Positions 1-8,818 of a stretch of 64,000 bases of DNA are shown piece after piece. The DNA is from Leucobacter weissii (GTDB lineage Bacteria; Actinomycetota; Actinomycetes; Actinomycetales; Microbacteriaceae), in contig NZ_JAGDYM010000005.1 of NCBI RefSeq assembly GCF_017565745.1, positions 291,895 through 355,894 of the forward strand, written 5' to 3'. The position numbers and the translations under genes were made by a program. Every line of letters starts with the position of its first letter. The stretch's first letter is position 1. The notes below the pieces were generated by a model. The model ran no database searches, was not told the origin of the DNA, and worked only from the letters and a program-made list of their open reading frames with translations.

Positions 1-911
1 CCCGCGTCGTAGCGGATCCGGGCCTCCTCGACCGTGTGCCCGGCGGTGTCGAGCGCTGCCGCCGCGGCGTCGAGAGCCGCGAGCGCGTCGGCGCCGAAGC
101 GGATCTCGACCCGTTCCTCGAAGGGCGAGGCCAGGCTGATTCCCACCCGCAGCCCGCGCAGCTCGGAGGCTCGCTCCACGCCCCGCAGTGCCGCCTCGTC
201 GCGAGCGCCGCGGAGGGCGTCGAAGAGCAGGGCCGCGTCGGCCGGGGTGCGCGCGATCGGTCCCGAGACGCCCCATCCGGGCCCGCTCTCCGCTGCTCTC
301 CGATCGGCCGGTACGGCGCCCCGGCCGGGCTTGAGGCCGACCAGTCCGCAGGCCGCCGCCGGGATCCGGATGGACCCGCCGGCGTCGCTCGCGATGGCCG
401 CCGGAATCAGGCCGAGCGCGACGGCGGCGGCGGTGCCGCCGCTGGATCCGCCCGCGGTCAGCGCGGGATCGAAGGGATTGCGCGCCGGCGGGGCGATCTC
501 GTTCTCGCTGTAGGCGGCGATCCCGAACTCGGGCACCTGGGTCTTGCCGATCGACACCGCCCCCGCCTCGCGCACGGCCGCCGCGACGGGATCGTCGGCC
601 GCCGCCACGAGGTGCGGGATCGCCGCCGACCCGTGCGTCGTGACGTGGCCTCGCTGGTCGATCAGGTCCTTGTGAGCGGTCGGCAGGCCCAGCAACGGCG
701 GCAGCGCGCGTCGCGCCTCGGGCGGGGTGTCCGAGAGGCGGGCGTCGACGGCGTCGGCCTCCGCGAGCGCGATCTCCGCGTCCGCGCTGACGAACGCGCC
801 CGAGTCGCGGTGCTCGGAGACGAGCTCGAGCGCCCGGGCCACGAGTTCCCGGGACGAGGTCTCGCCGCGCCGCAGCGCGCGGCGCAGTTCGAGTGCCGTC
901 CGCTGCTCCAC
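1..911 (-). CDS. Amidase signature family enzyme (C-terminus beyond the window)
   Basis: This is the N-terminal 303 codons of an amidase-signature hydrolase; the rest runs off the left edge. The GTG at 911-909 gives a natural N-terminus. The Ser-Ser-Lys triad of the family is visible: Lys81 in AHKD, the paired serines of GGSSGG near residues 156-157, and the nucleophile Ser180 in AGGSIR. The later GPIARTPADAALL stretch is also typical. The family hydrolyses C-N bonds of amides, and the substrate cannot be told from this part. The gene is divergent from the zinc uptake operon, about 100 bp away. It could equally be annotated as a GatA-like amidase, but no gatB or gatC is visible nearby. Confidence 0.88.
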   Translation of the reverse strand, partial: MEQRTALELRRALRRGETSSRELVARALELVSEHRDSGAFVSADAEIALAEADAVDARLSDTPPEARRALPPLLGLPTAHKDLIDQRGHVTTHGSAAIPHLVAAADDPVAAAVREAGAVSIGKTQVPEFGIAAYSENEIAPPARNPFDPALTAGGSSGGTAAAVALGLIPAAIASDAGGSIRIPAAACGLVGLKPGRGAVPADRRAAESGPGWGVSGPIARTPADAALLFDALRGARDEAALRGVERASELRGLRVGISLASPFEERVEIRFGADALAALDAAAAALDTAGHTVEEARIRYDA

Positions 912-964
912 CCCGCCAGCGTATCCGTTCGCGCGCAGGTCCGTCTCGGCGTCAGGTAGTATAG

Positions 965-979
965 TGAGATTCGTTATCA
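965..979. promoter_or_regulatory. Candidate Zur/Fur-type operator before the zinc operon
   Basis: The 15-mer TGAGATTCGTTATCA has TGA and TCA ends and a near-palindromic AT-rich centre, like known Fur/Zur boxes. It overlaps or abuts a -10-like TAGTAT (957-962) and lies 33 bp before the binding-protein start. A Zur-like gene sits at the end of this cluster. Binding is inferred. Confidence 0.5.
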
Positions 980-1012
980 ACGATGTGCGCTCGCGCACCG
1001 GAAGGACCTCAC

Positions 1013-2116
1013 GTGCACACTCGACTCTCGGCCCTCGCACTCGCCGCCGCGGGGGCGCTCGCGCTCGCGGGCTGCTCCGGGGCGGCCGACCCCGGCGAGG
1101 AGCCGGCGCCCTCGCTGAACGTCGTCGCGACGACCACGCAGCTCGTCGACTTCGCCGGCGAGGTCGGCGGAGACGACATCGAGCTCACGGGCCTGCTCGC
1201 CCCCGGCGGCTCGGCGCACCACTTCGATCCGAGCCCGGCCGATCTGCTCGCGCTCGGAGAGGCGGACGTGCTCATCGTCAACGGCGCGGGCCTCGAGACC
1301 TTCGTGGACGACGCCGTCGAGTCGTCGGGCTTCGACGGGCTCGTGATCGACGCGAGCGACGGCGTCGATCTCGACGAGGCCCGCGAGATCACTCTCGAGG
1401 GCGAGGACGAGGACCACGACCACGAGGATCACGCGGAGGACGAGGACCACGCCGAGGGCGAGGACCACGATCACGCGGACGAGGATCACGCGGAAGAGGC
1501 GGACGAGCACGCCGAGGACGAGCACGACCACGATCACGGCGACCTCAACCCCCACCTGTGGAGCTCGCCCCGCCTGGCCCAGGGCATGGTCGGCGAGATC
1601 GCGCGCGGGCTCTCCGAGGCGGAGCCGGATCGCGCGAGCGACTTCGCGCAGCGGGCCGAGGAGTATCAGGCGAAGCTGGGGCTGCTCGACGAGTGGGCCG
1701 CGGCGCAGTTCGAGCGGGTCCCCGAAGCGGATCGCGTGCTCGTGAGCGGTCACGACTCGATGCGCTACTTCCTGCACGACTACGACATCGAGTTCGCCGG
1801 ATCGATCCTCCCCAGCTTCGAGGACAACGCCGAGCCCAGCGCGGCCGAGATCGACGAACTGGTCCACGAGATCGAGGAGCACGGCGTCAAGGCGATCTTC
1901 GTCGAATCGTCGATCAGCCCGAAGCTCGCGGAGACCGTGGCGAAGGAGGCCGGCGTCCGGGTGGTCGACGCCGAGACGCTCTTCGTCGACTCCCTGGGCG
2001 CGGAGGGGAGCGGCGCCGAGACCTATATCGCGGCGACGGTGCACAACACGAGGGTTATTCTTGAAGCCTGGGGGGTGACCCCCGACCCCGTGCCCGCCGA
2101 ATTGGAGAGCGTGTGA
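1013..2116 (+). CDS. znuA: Zinc ABC transporter substrate-binding lipoprotein
   Basis: This lipoprotein captures zinc outside the membrane for the ABC importer encoded next to it (cluster A-I metal-binding family). I chose the GTG at 1013 because GGAAGGA ends 6 bp before it and because it gives a clean signal peptide with Cys21 in LALAGCSG. A longer frame from 983 lacks a ribosome site. A very acidic histidine-rich loop lies at about residues 128-176, a family trait for zinc scavenging. Histidines in HHFDPS, NPHLW and SGHDSM are the expected metal ligands. The protein is 367 aa. It overlaps the ATPase gene by 4 bp. Manganese is a less likely cargo given the His-rich loop. Confidence 0.92.
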   Translation: MHTRLSALALAAAGALALAGCSGAADPGEEPAPSLNVVATTTQLVDFAGEVGGDDIELTGLLAPGGSAHHFDPSPADLLALGEADVLIVNGAGLETFVDDAVESSGFDGLVIDASDGVDLDEAREITLEGEDEDHDHEDHAEDEDHAEGEDHDHADEDHAEEADEHAEDEHDHDHGDLNPHLWSSPRLAQGMVGEIARGLSEAEPDRASDFAQRAEEYQAKLGLLDEWAAAQFERVPEADRVLVSGHDSMRYFLHDYDIEFAGSILPSFEDNAEPSAAEIDELVHEIEEHGVKAIFVESSISPKLAETVAKEAGVRVVDAETLFVDSLGAEGSGAETYIAATVHNTRVILEAWGVTPDPVPAELESV

Positions 2117-2964
2117 CCCCAGCCCGTCCTGCCGTCAGCCTGCGCGGGGCCGCGTTCGGCTACGCCGGCCGCACGCGCGTCGCGGGTCTGACCCTCGACA
2201 TCGAGGCGGGCAGCGCGGTGGCGCTGATCGGGCCGAACGGCTCGGGGAAGTCCACGCTGCTGCGCGGCCTCCTCGGCCTCGCCGATCTCACCGCCGGCTC
2301 CGTCGAGGTGCTCGGCGGCGATCCCGCGCGCGCTCGCCGCCGCACCGGCTCCCTCCCCCAGTCCGATTCCCGCGACGTCGACCTGCCGCTCTCCCTGCGG
2401 CAGGTCGTGGCGATGGGACTCTACCGGGAGCTCGGCCCATTCGCGCCGTTCGGACGATCGGGTCGCGCGCGGGTGCGCTCGGCGATCGAACGGGTCGGAC
2501 TCGCGGAGCGTTCGGGAACGCGTTTCGGCGAGCTCTCGGGCGGGCAGCAGCAGCGCGGGATCCTCGCCCGGGCGCTCGTCGCCGATCCCGAGCTGCTCCT
2601 GCTCGACGAGCCCTTCAACGGGCTCGACCGGGAGAACCGCGACGCCCTCCTCGAGCTGGTCCGCGAGCTGAGCGGCGAGGGCCGGACGATCGTGGTGAGC
2701 ACCCACGACCTGGAGATCGCCCAGCGGGCCTGCACCCACGTCCTGCTCCTCGCCTCGGGGCACGCCGAGGACGGCGCCGAGGGCGCCGGGGGCCGGAACG
2801 CCGAGCACGCCGAGGTGGAGCGCTTCGGGCACCCGACGAGCTTCGGCCCGGTCGATCGGGCGCTGACGCTCGAGGCGGTGGAGCACGCCTTCCAGGACAC
2901 GACGGTCGAGCTCGACGAGCACACCGTCACCACCGCGAGCTGCGCGCCGGGCGAGGCGGAGTAG
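2113..2964 (+). CDS. znuC: Zinc ABC transporter ATP-binding protein
   Basis: This is the ATPase of the metal importer. Walker A GPNGSGKST is at residues 40-48, the signature LSGGQQQR begins near 141 and Walker B LLLLDEP is near 162-168. The GTG start overlaps the upstream stop (GTGA), which implies translational coupling to the binding protein. A tail of about 60 residues after the ABC domain is rich in Glu, His and Ala and could add metal sensing, but this is not shown. The gene is followed 8 bp later by the first permease. The assignment to zinc comes from the His-rich binding protein and the Zur-like gene in the cluster. Confidence 0.92.
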   Translation: MTPARPAVSLRGAAFGYAGRTRVAGLTLDIEAGSAVALIGPNGSGKSTLLRGLLGLADLTAGSVEVLGGDPARARRRTGSLPQSDSRDVDLPLSLRQVVAMGLYRELGPFAPFGRSGRARVRSAIERVGLAERSGTRFGELSGGQQQRGILARALVADPELLLLDEPFNGLDRENRDALLELVRELSGEGRTIVVSTHDLEIAQRACTHVLLLASGHAEDGAEGAGGRNAEHAEVERFGHPTSFGPVDRALTLEAVEHAFQDTTVELDEHTVTTASCAPGEAE

Positions 2965-2972
2965 CCCGAGCC

Positions 2973-3854
2973 GTGGATGCGACGCTGCTCGAGGTCTTCT
3001 CCCTGCCGTTCATGGGGCGGGCACTGGCGACGCTCGCCGTGCTCGCCGTGGCCGCGGGCGTCGTCGGCATCGGCATCAGCTTCCGGGAGCTCGAGTTCGT
3101 GAGCGACGCGCTCGTGCACGCGGTGTTCCCGGGCCTGGTGATCGGGGCCGCACTGGGCGGCGCCGCAGGCGTGCTGCCCGGGGCCGCGGTGGCCGCGCTC
3201 GCGGCGGCCGGCCTGTTCACGGCGCTCGACCGGGGCCGCGGCGGGCCCGGGGGCGATGCGACGATCGCCGTCGTGCTCACCGGCCTGTTCAGCCTCGGAG
3301 TGGTCCTCGTATCGCGTCAGGACGGCTATGTCTCCGAGATGCAGGGGATGCTCTTCGGGCACCTCCTCACCGTCACCGAGGCCCAGTTCTGGCAGATCGT
3401 GGCCGTGTCGGCGATCGCGGCGATCCTCATGCTCGCCACGCTGCGCGCTCAGCTCTTCCGCGCCTTCGACCCGGCAGGGTTCGAGGCGGCGGGCTTCCGC
3501 CCGCGCGCGGCGGACCTCGTCCTCACGATCGCGATCGCGCTGCTCGTGGTCGCGGGGGCCCAGGCGCTCGGCGTGCTGATGGTGCTGGCGCTGCTGACGG
3601 TGCCGATGGCCGTGGCGCGTCTGGTCACGCGGCGCCTCGGTCTCCTCGTCCCCGTCGCGATCGCGGTGCCGCTGCTCAGCGGCGCGCTGGGCCTGTGGTG
3701 GTCCTTCGAGTGGTCCGTCGGATCCGGGGCCTCCGTTCCGCCGGGCGCCGTCGTCGTGCTGCTCCTGGTCGCGGTCTACGCGCTCGCGGTGGTCGCGCGC
3801 GTCGCCGCGCGCGCCTGGCAGCTGCGCTCGCGAGCCGGCCGGGGGCACGGATGA
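2973..3854 (+). CDS. znuB: Zinc ABC transporter permease 1 (ABC-3 family)
   Basis: This is a multi-spanning membrane protein of 293 aa with the ABC-3 permease pattern: an N-terminal segment with SFRELEFVSDALVHAVFPG and a string of hydrophobic helices to the C-terminus. It forms the channel for the metal with the second permease. It starts with GTG at 2973, only 8 bp after the ATPase. It overlaps the next permease by 4 bp (ATGA). Two unequal permeases in one cluster point to a heterodimer, as in some manganese/zinc systems of Gram-positive bacteria. Confidence 0.88.
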   Translation: MDATLLEVFSLPFMGRALATLAVLAVAAGVVGIGISFRELEFVSDALVHAVFPGLVIGAALGGAAGVLPGAAVAALAAAGLFTALDRGRGGPGGDATIAVVLTGLFSLGVVLVSRQDGYVSEMQGMLFGHLLTVTEAQFWQIVAVSAIAAILMLATLRAQLFRAFDPAGFEAAGFRPRAADLVLTIAIALLVVAGAQALGVLMVLALLTVPMAVARLVTRRLGLLVPVAIAVPLLSGALGLWWSFEWSVGSGASVPPGAVVVLLLVAVYALAVVARVAARAWQLRSRAGRGHG

Positions 3855-4669
3855 GCTACTTCGCGCTCGCCGCGCTCGAACTGGTGCTGCTGGGGCTGCT
3901 CAGCGGGGTGGTCGGCACGCTGATCGTGCTGCGGCGCCGGTCGTTCTTCGCGGTCGCGCTGAGCCATGCGACGTTCCCGGGCGGGGTGATCTTCGCGCTC
4001 GCGGGGTGGAGCCTGCTCGTCGGGCAGGCGCTCTTCGCGGCACTGCTCGTGCTCCTGATGACCGGGCTCTCCCGAGTTCCCGGCCAGGGGCGGCAGGTGG
4101 CGAGCGGCATCGTGCTCTCCTTCGGCTTCGCGCTCGGCGCGCTGCTCGCCGGCCTCAACCCCGGACTGGGCGTGCCCGTCGAGGCGCTGCTCGTGGGCTC
4201 GCCGCTGTCGGTGACGACCGGCGACGTCGCGGCGACGGCCGCGGTGCTCCTCCTCTCCCTCGTGGCGAGCGGTCTCGCCGGCCGCCGCATCCTCCTGCAC
4301 ACCTTCGACCCGGCCGGCTACGCCGCGATGGGTTTCCGGGCCTGGCCGGTCGAGCTGCTCGTCACCGCGATGATCGCGGCCGGGGTGGTGGTGGCCATGC
4401 CCGCCGTGGGCGCGATCCTCGGCGTCGCGGTGCTGATCGCTCCCGCCGCTGCCGCGCGGCTCATCGCGCCGCGCATCGAGTGGATCCCGCCGCTCGCGGC
4501 CGTCCTCGGCGTCCTCGCGGGGCTGCTCGGCCTCTGGGCCTCGCGCGCCTGGGACGTGGCCGCCGGGGGATCCGTCGGCCTGGCGATGACGGCGATGTTC
4601 GTGCTCGTGCTGCTGGTCGGGGCCCTGGGCCCCGACTCCCGTCGCAAGAAGGCGCGGATGGGGGCGTGA
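3851..4669 (+). CDS. Zinc ABC transporter permease 2 (ABC-3 family)
   Basis: This 272-aa permease is homologous to the one before it. Near the N-terminus it has the paralogous pattern RRRSFFAVALSHATFPGG, followed by about eight hydrophobic segments. The ATG at 3851 overlaps the previous stop as ATGA. The reading frame is open upstream to 3695, but the overlap start is the natural one. It should pair with permease 1 in the membrane. It ends the transport operon; the Zur-type gene follows after about 100 bp. Confidence 0.88.
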   Translation: MSYFALAALELVLLGLLSGVVGTLIVLRRRSFFAVALSHATFPGGVIFALAGWSLLVGQALFAALLVLLMTGLSRVPGQGRQVASGIVLSFGFALGALLAGLNPGLGVPVEALLVGSPLSVTTGDVAATAAVLLLSLVASGLAGRRILLHTFDPAGYAAMGFRAWPVELLVTAMIAAGVVVAMPAVGAILGVAVLIAPAAAARLIAPRIEWIPPLAAVLGVLAGLLGLWASRAWDVAAGGSVGLAMTAMFVLVLLVGALGPDSRRKKARMGA

Positions 4670-4770
4670 ATCGTGCCGAAGCCCCCGCTCGCGCCTCATT
4701 GCCGACGGCCAGGGTAGCCTGAGAGGATATCCGGAAGATCGGGCAGGAGCGAGCGAGAGGGGTGGCGAGG

Positions 4771-5178
4771 ATGAGCACCACCACCGGGCCCAAGCGGAAC
4801 ACCAGGCAGCGGGCGGAGGTCCGCGCCGCCCTGGACGAGGCCGGCGGCTTCGTGAGCGCGCAGCGATTGCACGAGACGCTCCGCGCGCAGGGGTCGACCG
4901 TGGGCCTCGCCACCGTGTACCGCTCGCTCGCGGCGCTCGCCGAGACGGGTGAGGCCGATTCGCTGCAGTCGCCGGAGGGCGAGAACCTGTTCCGCTCCTG
5001 CGTGACCTCCCACCACCACCACCACCTGATCTGCCGGCGGTGCGGCGCGGCGCGGGAGCTGGAGGCGCGAGTGGTGGAGGAGTGGGCGGCGAGGGTGGGC
5101 GCCGAGCACGGCTACTCGGAGATCAGCCACGTCGTCGACCTGTTCGGCCTCTGCCCGGAGTGCCAGGCCCGGGGCTGA
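4771..5178 (+). CDS. zur: Fur family regulator, Zur-like
   Basis: This is a DNA-binding metal sensor of 135 aa. It has an N-terminal winged helix (TRQRAEVRAAL to TVYRSLAAL), then a His cluster followed by CRRCG, and a C-terminal CPEC. The two CxxC pairs form the structural zinc site of Fur proteins, and the His run belongs to the sensing site. Its place behind a zinc importer favours Zur over Fur. I chose ATG 4771, with GAGAGGGG 8 bp upstream; a GTG at 4762 in frame would add three residues. It probably represses the znu operon through the site at 965-979. Confidence 0.9.
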   Translation: MSTTTGPKRNTRQRAEVRAALDEAGGFVSAQRLHETLRAQGSTVGLATVYRSLAALAETGEADSLQSPEGENLFRSCVTSHHHHHLICRRCGAARELEARVVEEWAARVGAEHGYSEISHVVDLFGLCPECQARG

Positions 5179-5219
5179 GCGGCCTCGCCGCGGGGCGCTG
5201 AGCCGAGGCGGCCCGAGTC

Positions 5220-5999
5220 TCAGCCGCGGGGCTCGATCCACTCCCAGCGAGGGTGCTTCGCGGTGCGTCCGTCCCCGCTCGAACGGCCCGTCAGACGGCG
5301 GCCGAGCCAGGGCAGCACGTGCTCGCGCGCATAGCGCAGCTGCTCCGACCGGGTGGGCGCCGGTCGCGGATCCGCGTCGATCGACCAGTCGGCCGGGGCG
5401 GGGCGCCCGAGCGAGCGCAGCACGTTCCAGGCGACGCGATGGTGTCCGACGGGCCCCAGGTGCAGGCGATCCTCGGACCAGTACTCGCGCCGACGGAGCA
5501 CGGGGTCGTTCCAGTTGTCGCAGAAGCGGACGCCGAGCCTCTCGGTGAGCGCTCCAGCCGCGGCGGTGAGCGCGTCCCCCTTCGCCCGCACCCGTGCGCC
5601 GCGGGGCAGGCCCGCCGTCGGGTCGGCTCCCGCGAGCAGTATCGGCTCCGTGCCGGCGTCGAGCACGCGGCGCAGCACGCTCTCGGTCCGGGCGACGATC
5701 GAGGGGATGTCGGTGCCCGGCCGGAGCATGTCGTTGCCGCCGCCGTTGAAGCTGAGCAGGGTCGGCTCCAGCGCGAGCGCCGGTTCGAGCTGTTCGGCGA
5801 CGATGGGTCCGAGCAGGCGGCCGCGGATGGCGAGGTTCGCGTACTGGATCGGTTCGCCGATCGCGTCCGCCAGTCCCTGGGCGACGAGGTCCGCCCAGCC
5901 GCGCACCGAGCCATCGGGCAGCTCGTCTCCGACGCCCTCGGTGAAGCTGTCGCCGATCGCGACGTAGCGGATCGCCGCCCGCGTCTGCTCGTTCGCCAC
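5220..5999 (-). CDS. SGNH/GDSL family hydrolase
   Basis: This is a 259-aa esterase or lipase-like hydrolase. The SGNH blocks are all visible: GDSFTEG with Ser18, the Gly block, GGGND, and DRLHLG near the C-terminus with the Asp/His pair. There is no signal peptide, so it should act in the cytoplasm. It starts with GTG at 5999. It is convergent with the Zur-like gene and divergent from the protease gene. Similar genes in actinobacteria are annotated only as SGNH/GDSL hydrolases; the substrate is unknown. Confidence 0.88.
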   Translation of the reverse strand: MANEQTRAAIRYVAIGDSFTEGVGDELPDGSVRGWADLVAQGLADAIGEPIQYANLAIRGRLLGPIVAEQLEPALALEPTLLSFNGGGNDMLRPGTDIPSIVARTESVLRRVLDAGTEPILLAGADPTAGLPRGARVRAKGDALTAAAGALTERLGVRFCDNWNDPVLRRREYWSEDRLHLGPVGHHRVAWNVLRSLGRPAPADWSIDADPRPAPTRSEQLRYAREHVLPWLGRRLTGRSSGDGRTAKHPRWEWIEPRG

Positions 6000-6076
6000 C
6001 CGTTCAGCTTAGAGGTCGCGCGGGGCACATCGCTGCGATGTCCGGTCCGGACCTGTCCGCCGGCCCTCGAATCCGC

Positions 6077-6090
6077 TACAGTGACGAGCG
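6077..6090 (+). promoter_or_regulatory. -10 element for a leaderless transcript
   Basis: TACAGT at 6077-6082 fits the actinobacterial TANNNT -10 hexamer. The GTG at 6090 sits exactly where transcription would begin, and there is no Shine-Dalgarno sequence. This implies a leaderless mRNA for the protease gene. I see no convincing -35. Confidence 0.5.
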
Positions 6091-8219
6091 TGAGGGGCGC
6101 AGGGGGAGACGCGCGGCGGGGCGACCGTCCGCCGATCGATCCGCGCTCGGCGCCTCCGCATCGGGACCGGGGATCCGCGCTCGTGGCCCTGGTCGGCGCG
6201 GGGGCGCTCGTGCTCAGCCTCGCCGCGGCGCCTGCCCGGGCGGAGGCGGGCATCGCCGATACGCTCGAGGTCAGCGGGACCGTGATGGTGCTTCCGGAGG
6301 AGCCGGCCGGCGATCCGCGGGACGGCCGGACCGTCGGAGGCGGGGCCTGGCTGGTCGTCGACGACGGAACGCCGATCCCGCTCGACGAGCAGACGCTCGC
6401 GGCCTCGTTCCCCGGGCGGGAGCCGGTCTCCGGAGCCGGGTTCACCGGCACCGTCGGCGTGCCGCAGGAGGTGGCCGACGAGTTGCCGGCCGAGTCCGCG
6501 CGGTTCGCGCAGGCCGAACTGCGCGAACTCGTCGCGGAGACCGCCGGCGGGGTGGACGTGGAACTGCCCGTGCTGGCGGCCGAGATCGTGCCGATCTCGG
6601 CCGCGGCGGACTCAGGGGCCGTGCGGCCGGCCGACGTGGTGTTCGCCTCGCGCGCGACGGGCCAGGTCGCCGCGCCGGGCGACGCGGAGATGCTCGCGCT
6701 GCTGGAGGGCGTCTCCGACTACTGGGCCGAGCAGAGCGGCGGGGTGATCGGCGGCATCGTCGACGACGCGGTGACGCGGATCGCGCTCTCCGACACGAAT
6801 GCGTGCGAGGCCGACAACTTCGTCGCCTGGGATTCCGCAGCCAGATCCCTCGGCTACTCCGGGCTGCAGGGGTCCGACCCCTACCCCTCGGGGAGCCGCC
6901 ATCTCATCGTGCTGGTGCGCGATCCGGCGTGCGCGAACGTCGGCCTGGGCACCGTGGGGCCGAAGTTGAGCGGCGGACTGAGCTGGGTGAATCTCGCGGA
7001 CGAGGACGTGACGGAGGGGACGCAGGTGCTCGCCCACGAGATCGGGCACAACCTCGGCCTCGGTCACGCCAACGCCCGCGGCTGCACCGGGAGCACCGTC
7101 GATGCCGGAACCGCATCGAGCGGTCTCGCGAACTCGCCGTGCGAAGACGTGCAGTACGCCGACCTGTGGAACGTCATGGGCATCGGGATCCTGGGCTACG
7201 GCGGCGTCCCCGCGGCGCTCTCCGTCAACCAGCGATCCTATCTGGGGGCGGCTTCCCCCGGCATGCTGCGGACGGTATCCGCGGAGGGCGGCGCCGGCCA
7301 GACGCTCACGGTGAACGCGCTCACCTCGGGCGAGGATCCCCGCGGCCTCCTGATCGAGCCGCCGGCGGGCGAGCCCTTCACCGTGGAGTACCGCAACGGC
7401 GCGGGTCAGGACGGTGGCACTCCTCAGTCCGGGGGGCAGGCGTTCGTGCTCACCCGGGGCGGCTACCAGTTCCGGGCGGGCATCGGGGTGAAGGTGCTGA
7501 AGGGCGTTTCCGGATCCGGCGTGCTGGGCGAGGAGTCCACGGTGCTCACCCGCCTCGTCGGCGGTCATCGCCAGGAGACGCTGACCGCGGGCGACTCGAT
7601 CACTCCGGAGGGCTCCGCCGCGACGGTCACGGTGCAGGACGTCGCCGAGCATGCGGCGACCATCCGGATCGATTTCGCGAAGGTGCTCGTGCCGCAGACG
7701 CCGACGGTCAGCGGGACGCCTCGGGTCGGCCGGACACTGCAGGCGCGGCCCGGCAGCTGGCAGCCGGCGCCGGTGGCGCTGAAGTATCAGTGGTATCGGG
7801 GCACTGCCAGGATCCCCGGCGCGACGAGATCGAGCTACACCCTGAAGGCCGCGGATCGCGGCAAGCGGATCTCGGTGCGGGTCACCGGCACGAAGACGGG
7901 ATACCCGAGCGGCGTGAGGGCGTCGACCGCGAGCAGACCGGTCGCCGCGGGAGTGCTGCGCTCGGTGAAACCGAGGATCTCGGGCACGGCGAAGGCCGGC
8001 AAGCGGCTGCGGGCGCGAGCCGGCGCCTGGAAACCCGCGGGGGTGAAGCTGAGCTATCGCTGGTACCGCGACGGCAAGCGGATCGTCGGCGCCACCACGT
8101 CGAGCTACCGCGTGAAAGCGGCGGATCGCGGCCGCAAGCTGACCGTGCGCGTCACCGGCAAGAAACCGGGCTACGCCGCGGCGGCGAAGGTCTCGGCCGT
8201 GAAGCGCGTGCGCCGCTGA
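6090..8219 (+). CDS. Secreted metzincin metalloprotease with two C-terminal Ig-like repeats
   Basis: This 709-aa protein is predicted to be exported: a hydrophobic stretch (ALVALVGAGALVLSLAAA) ends in a signal peptidase site near APARA. The zinc-protease motif HEIGHNLGLGH (HExxHxxGxxH) begins near residue 316, and NVMG about 40 residues later is a likely Met-turn, so it is a metzincin, perhaps gametolysin-like (M11). From about residue 535 there are two repeats of about 90 residues, each with a GTxRxGRxLxAR start, a WYR core and SSYxxKAADRG. These are common in actinobacterial surface proteins and may bind carbohydrate or cell wall. The start is chosen from the leaderless promoter; GTG 6081 is an alternative. 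Confidence 0.85.
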   Translation: MRGAGGDARRGDRPPIDPRSAPPHRDRGSALVALVGAGALVLSLAAAPARAEAGIADTLEVSGTVMVLPEEPAGDPRDGRTVGGGAWLVVDDGTPIPLDEQTLAASFPGREPVSGAGFTGTVGVPQEVADELPAESARFAQAELRELVAETAGGVDVELPVLAAEIVPISAAADSGAVRPADVVFASRATGQVAAPGDAEMLALLEGVSDYWAEQSGGVIGGIVDDAVTRIALSDTNACEADNFVAWDSAARSLGYSGLQGSDPYPSGSRHLIVLVRDPACANVGLGTVGPKLSGGLSWVNLADEDVTEGTQVLAHEIGHNLGLGHANARGCTGSTVDAGTASSGLANSPCEDVQYADLWNVMGIGILGYGGVPAALSVNQRSYLGAASPGMLRTVSAEGGAGQTLTVNALTSGEDPRGLLIEPPAGEPFTVEYRNGAGQDGGTPQSGGQAFVLTRGGYQFRAGIGVKVLKGVSGSGVLGEESTVLTRLVGGHRQETLTAGDSITPEGSAATVTVQDVAEHAATIRIDFAKVLVPQTPTVSGTPRVGRTLQARPGSWQPAPVALKYQWYRGTARIPGATRSSYTLKAADRGKRISVRVTGTKTGYPSGVRASTASRPVAAGVLRSVKPRISGTAKAGKRLRARAGAWKPAGVKLSYRWYRDGKRIVGATTSSYRVKAADRGRKLTVRVTGKKPGYAAAAKVSAVKRVRR

Positions 8220-8250
8220 TCCCGGCCTCAAGGCACCGCGGGCCCGCCGC

Positions 8251-8280
8251 TTGCGGCAGAGACGCCGACTGCGCTAGAGT
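8251..8280 (+). promoter_or_regulatory. Promoter of the rpmB-rpmG-rpsN operon with a long leader
   Basis: TTGCGG (8251-8256) and TAGAGT (8275-8280) are 18 bp apart. Transcription from here would give a leader of about 125 nt before rpmB. The leader contains a small perfect hairpin, CCGGA-N6-TCCGG, near 8330. I see no AT-rich Zur box. Confidence 0.5.
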
Positions 8281-8412
8281 CGATCCTTGGCCGTGCGAAA
8301 TCCGATCGCGCGGACCGCGGGGGCGAGCCAGCCGGATGAGAGTCCGGACGCTCCTGCAGACAAGAGATCTTGGGTGGGGCCGTCCGGCCTCACGGTACTG
8401 AGAGGAACCACC

Positions 8413-8649
8413 ATGGCCGCAGTGTGCCAGGTGACCGGAGCCGTTCCCGGGTTCGGTCACAACATCTCGCACTCGCACCGTCGCACCAAGCGGCGGTTCG
8501 ATCCGAACATCCAGAAGAAGACCTACTACGTGCCCTCGCTCGGCCGCAAGGTGACCCTCACCCTGTCCGCCAAGGGCATCAAGGTGATCGACGCCCGCGG
8601 CATCGAGTCCGTGGTCGCTGATCTGCAGAAGCGCGGGGTGAAGATCTAA
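8413..8649 (+). CDS. rpmB: 50S ribosomal protein L28, zinc-free form
   Basis: This is a 78-aa L28. The CQVTG start, [14 protein letters not shown] and the [11 protein letters not shown] segment are diagnostic. It has a single Cys and no second CxxC pair, so it is the C-minus type like RpmB2 of mycobacteria, which needs no zinc. An ATG at 8413 follows GAGAGGAAC. Its stop overlaps the rpmG start (TAATG). It heads a three-gene ribosomal operon. Confidence 0.95.
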   Translation: MAAVCQVTGAVPGFGHNISHSHRRTKRRFDPNIQKKTYYVPSLGRKVTLTLSAKGIKVIDARGIESVVADLQKRGVKI

Positions 8650-8816
8650 TGGCGAAGCAGCAGGACGTCCGTCCCATCATCAAGCTCCGTTCCACGGCCG
8701 GCACCGGGTTCACCTATGTGACCAAGAAGAACCGCCGCAACACCCCCGACCGCCTCGTGCTGAAGAAGTACGATCCCGTGGTCCGCAAGCACGTCGAGTT
8801 TCGAGAGGAGCGATAA
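8649..8816 (+). CDS. rpmG: 50S ribosomal protein L33, zinc-free form
   Basis: This is a 55-aa L33 with the family pattern [19 protein letters not shown] and a C-terminal [14 protein letters not shown]. It contains no cysteine, so the zinc ribbon of the C-plus form is absent. The ATG at 8649 shares a base with the rpmB stop. It is followed 2 bp later by rpsN. Confidence 0.95.
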   Translation: MAKQQDVRPIIKLRSTAGTGFTYVTKKNRRNTPDRLVLKKYDPVVRKHVEFREER

Positions 8817-8818
8817 GC

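Noticed and set aside
2421..3848. Long minus-strand open frame opposite the zinc ATPase and permease
   Set aside because: It is low-complexity shadow coding; the plus-strand genes have clear motifs and coupled starts.
5253..6089. Open frame upstream of the metalloprotease that would make a 988-aa protein
   Set aside because: It runs antisense through the SGNH hydrolase gene, has no family features, and the signal peptide and promoter place the start at 6081-6090.
8220..8412. Zur box before the zinc-free ribosomal operon
   Set aside because: I looked for an AT-rich TGA-N9-TCA palindrome and found none.
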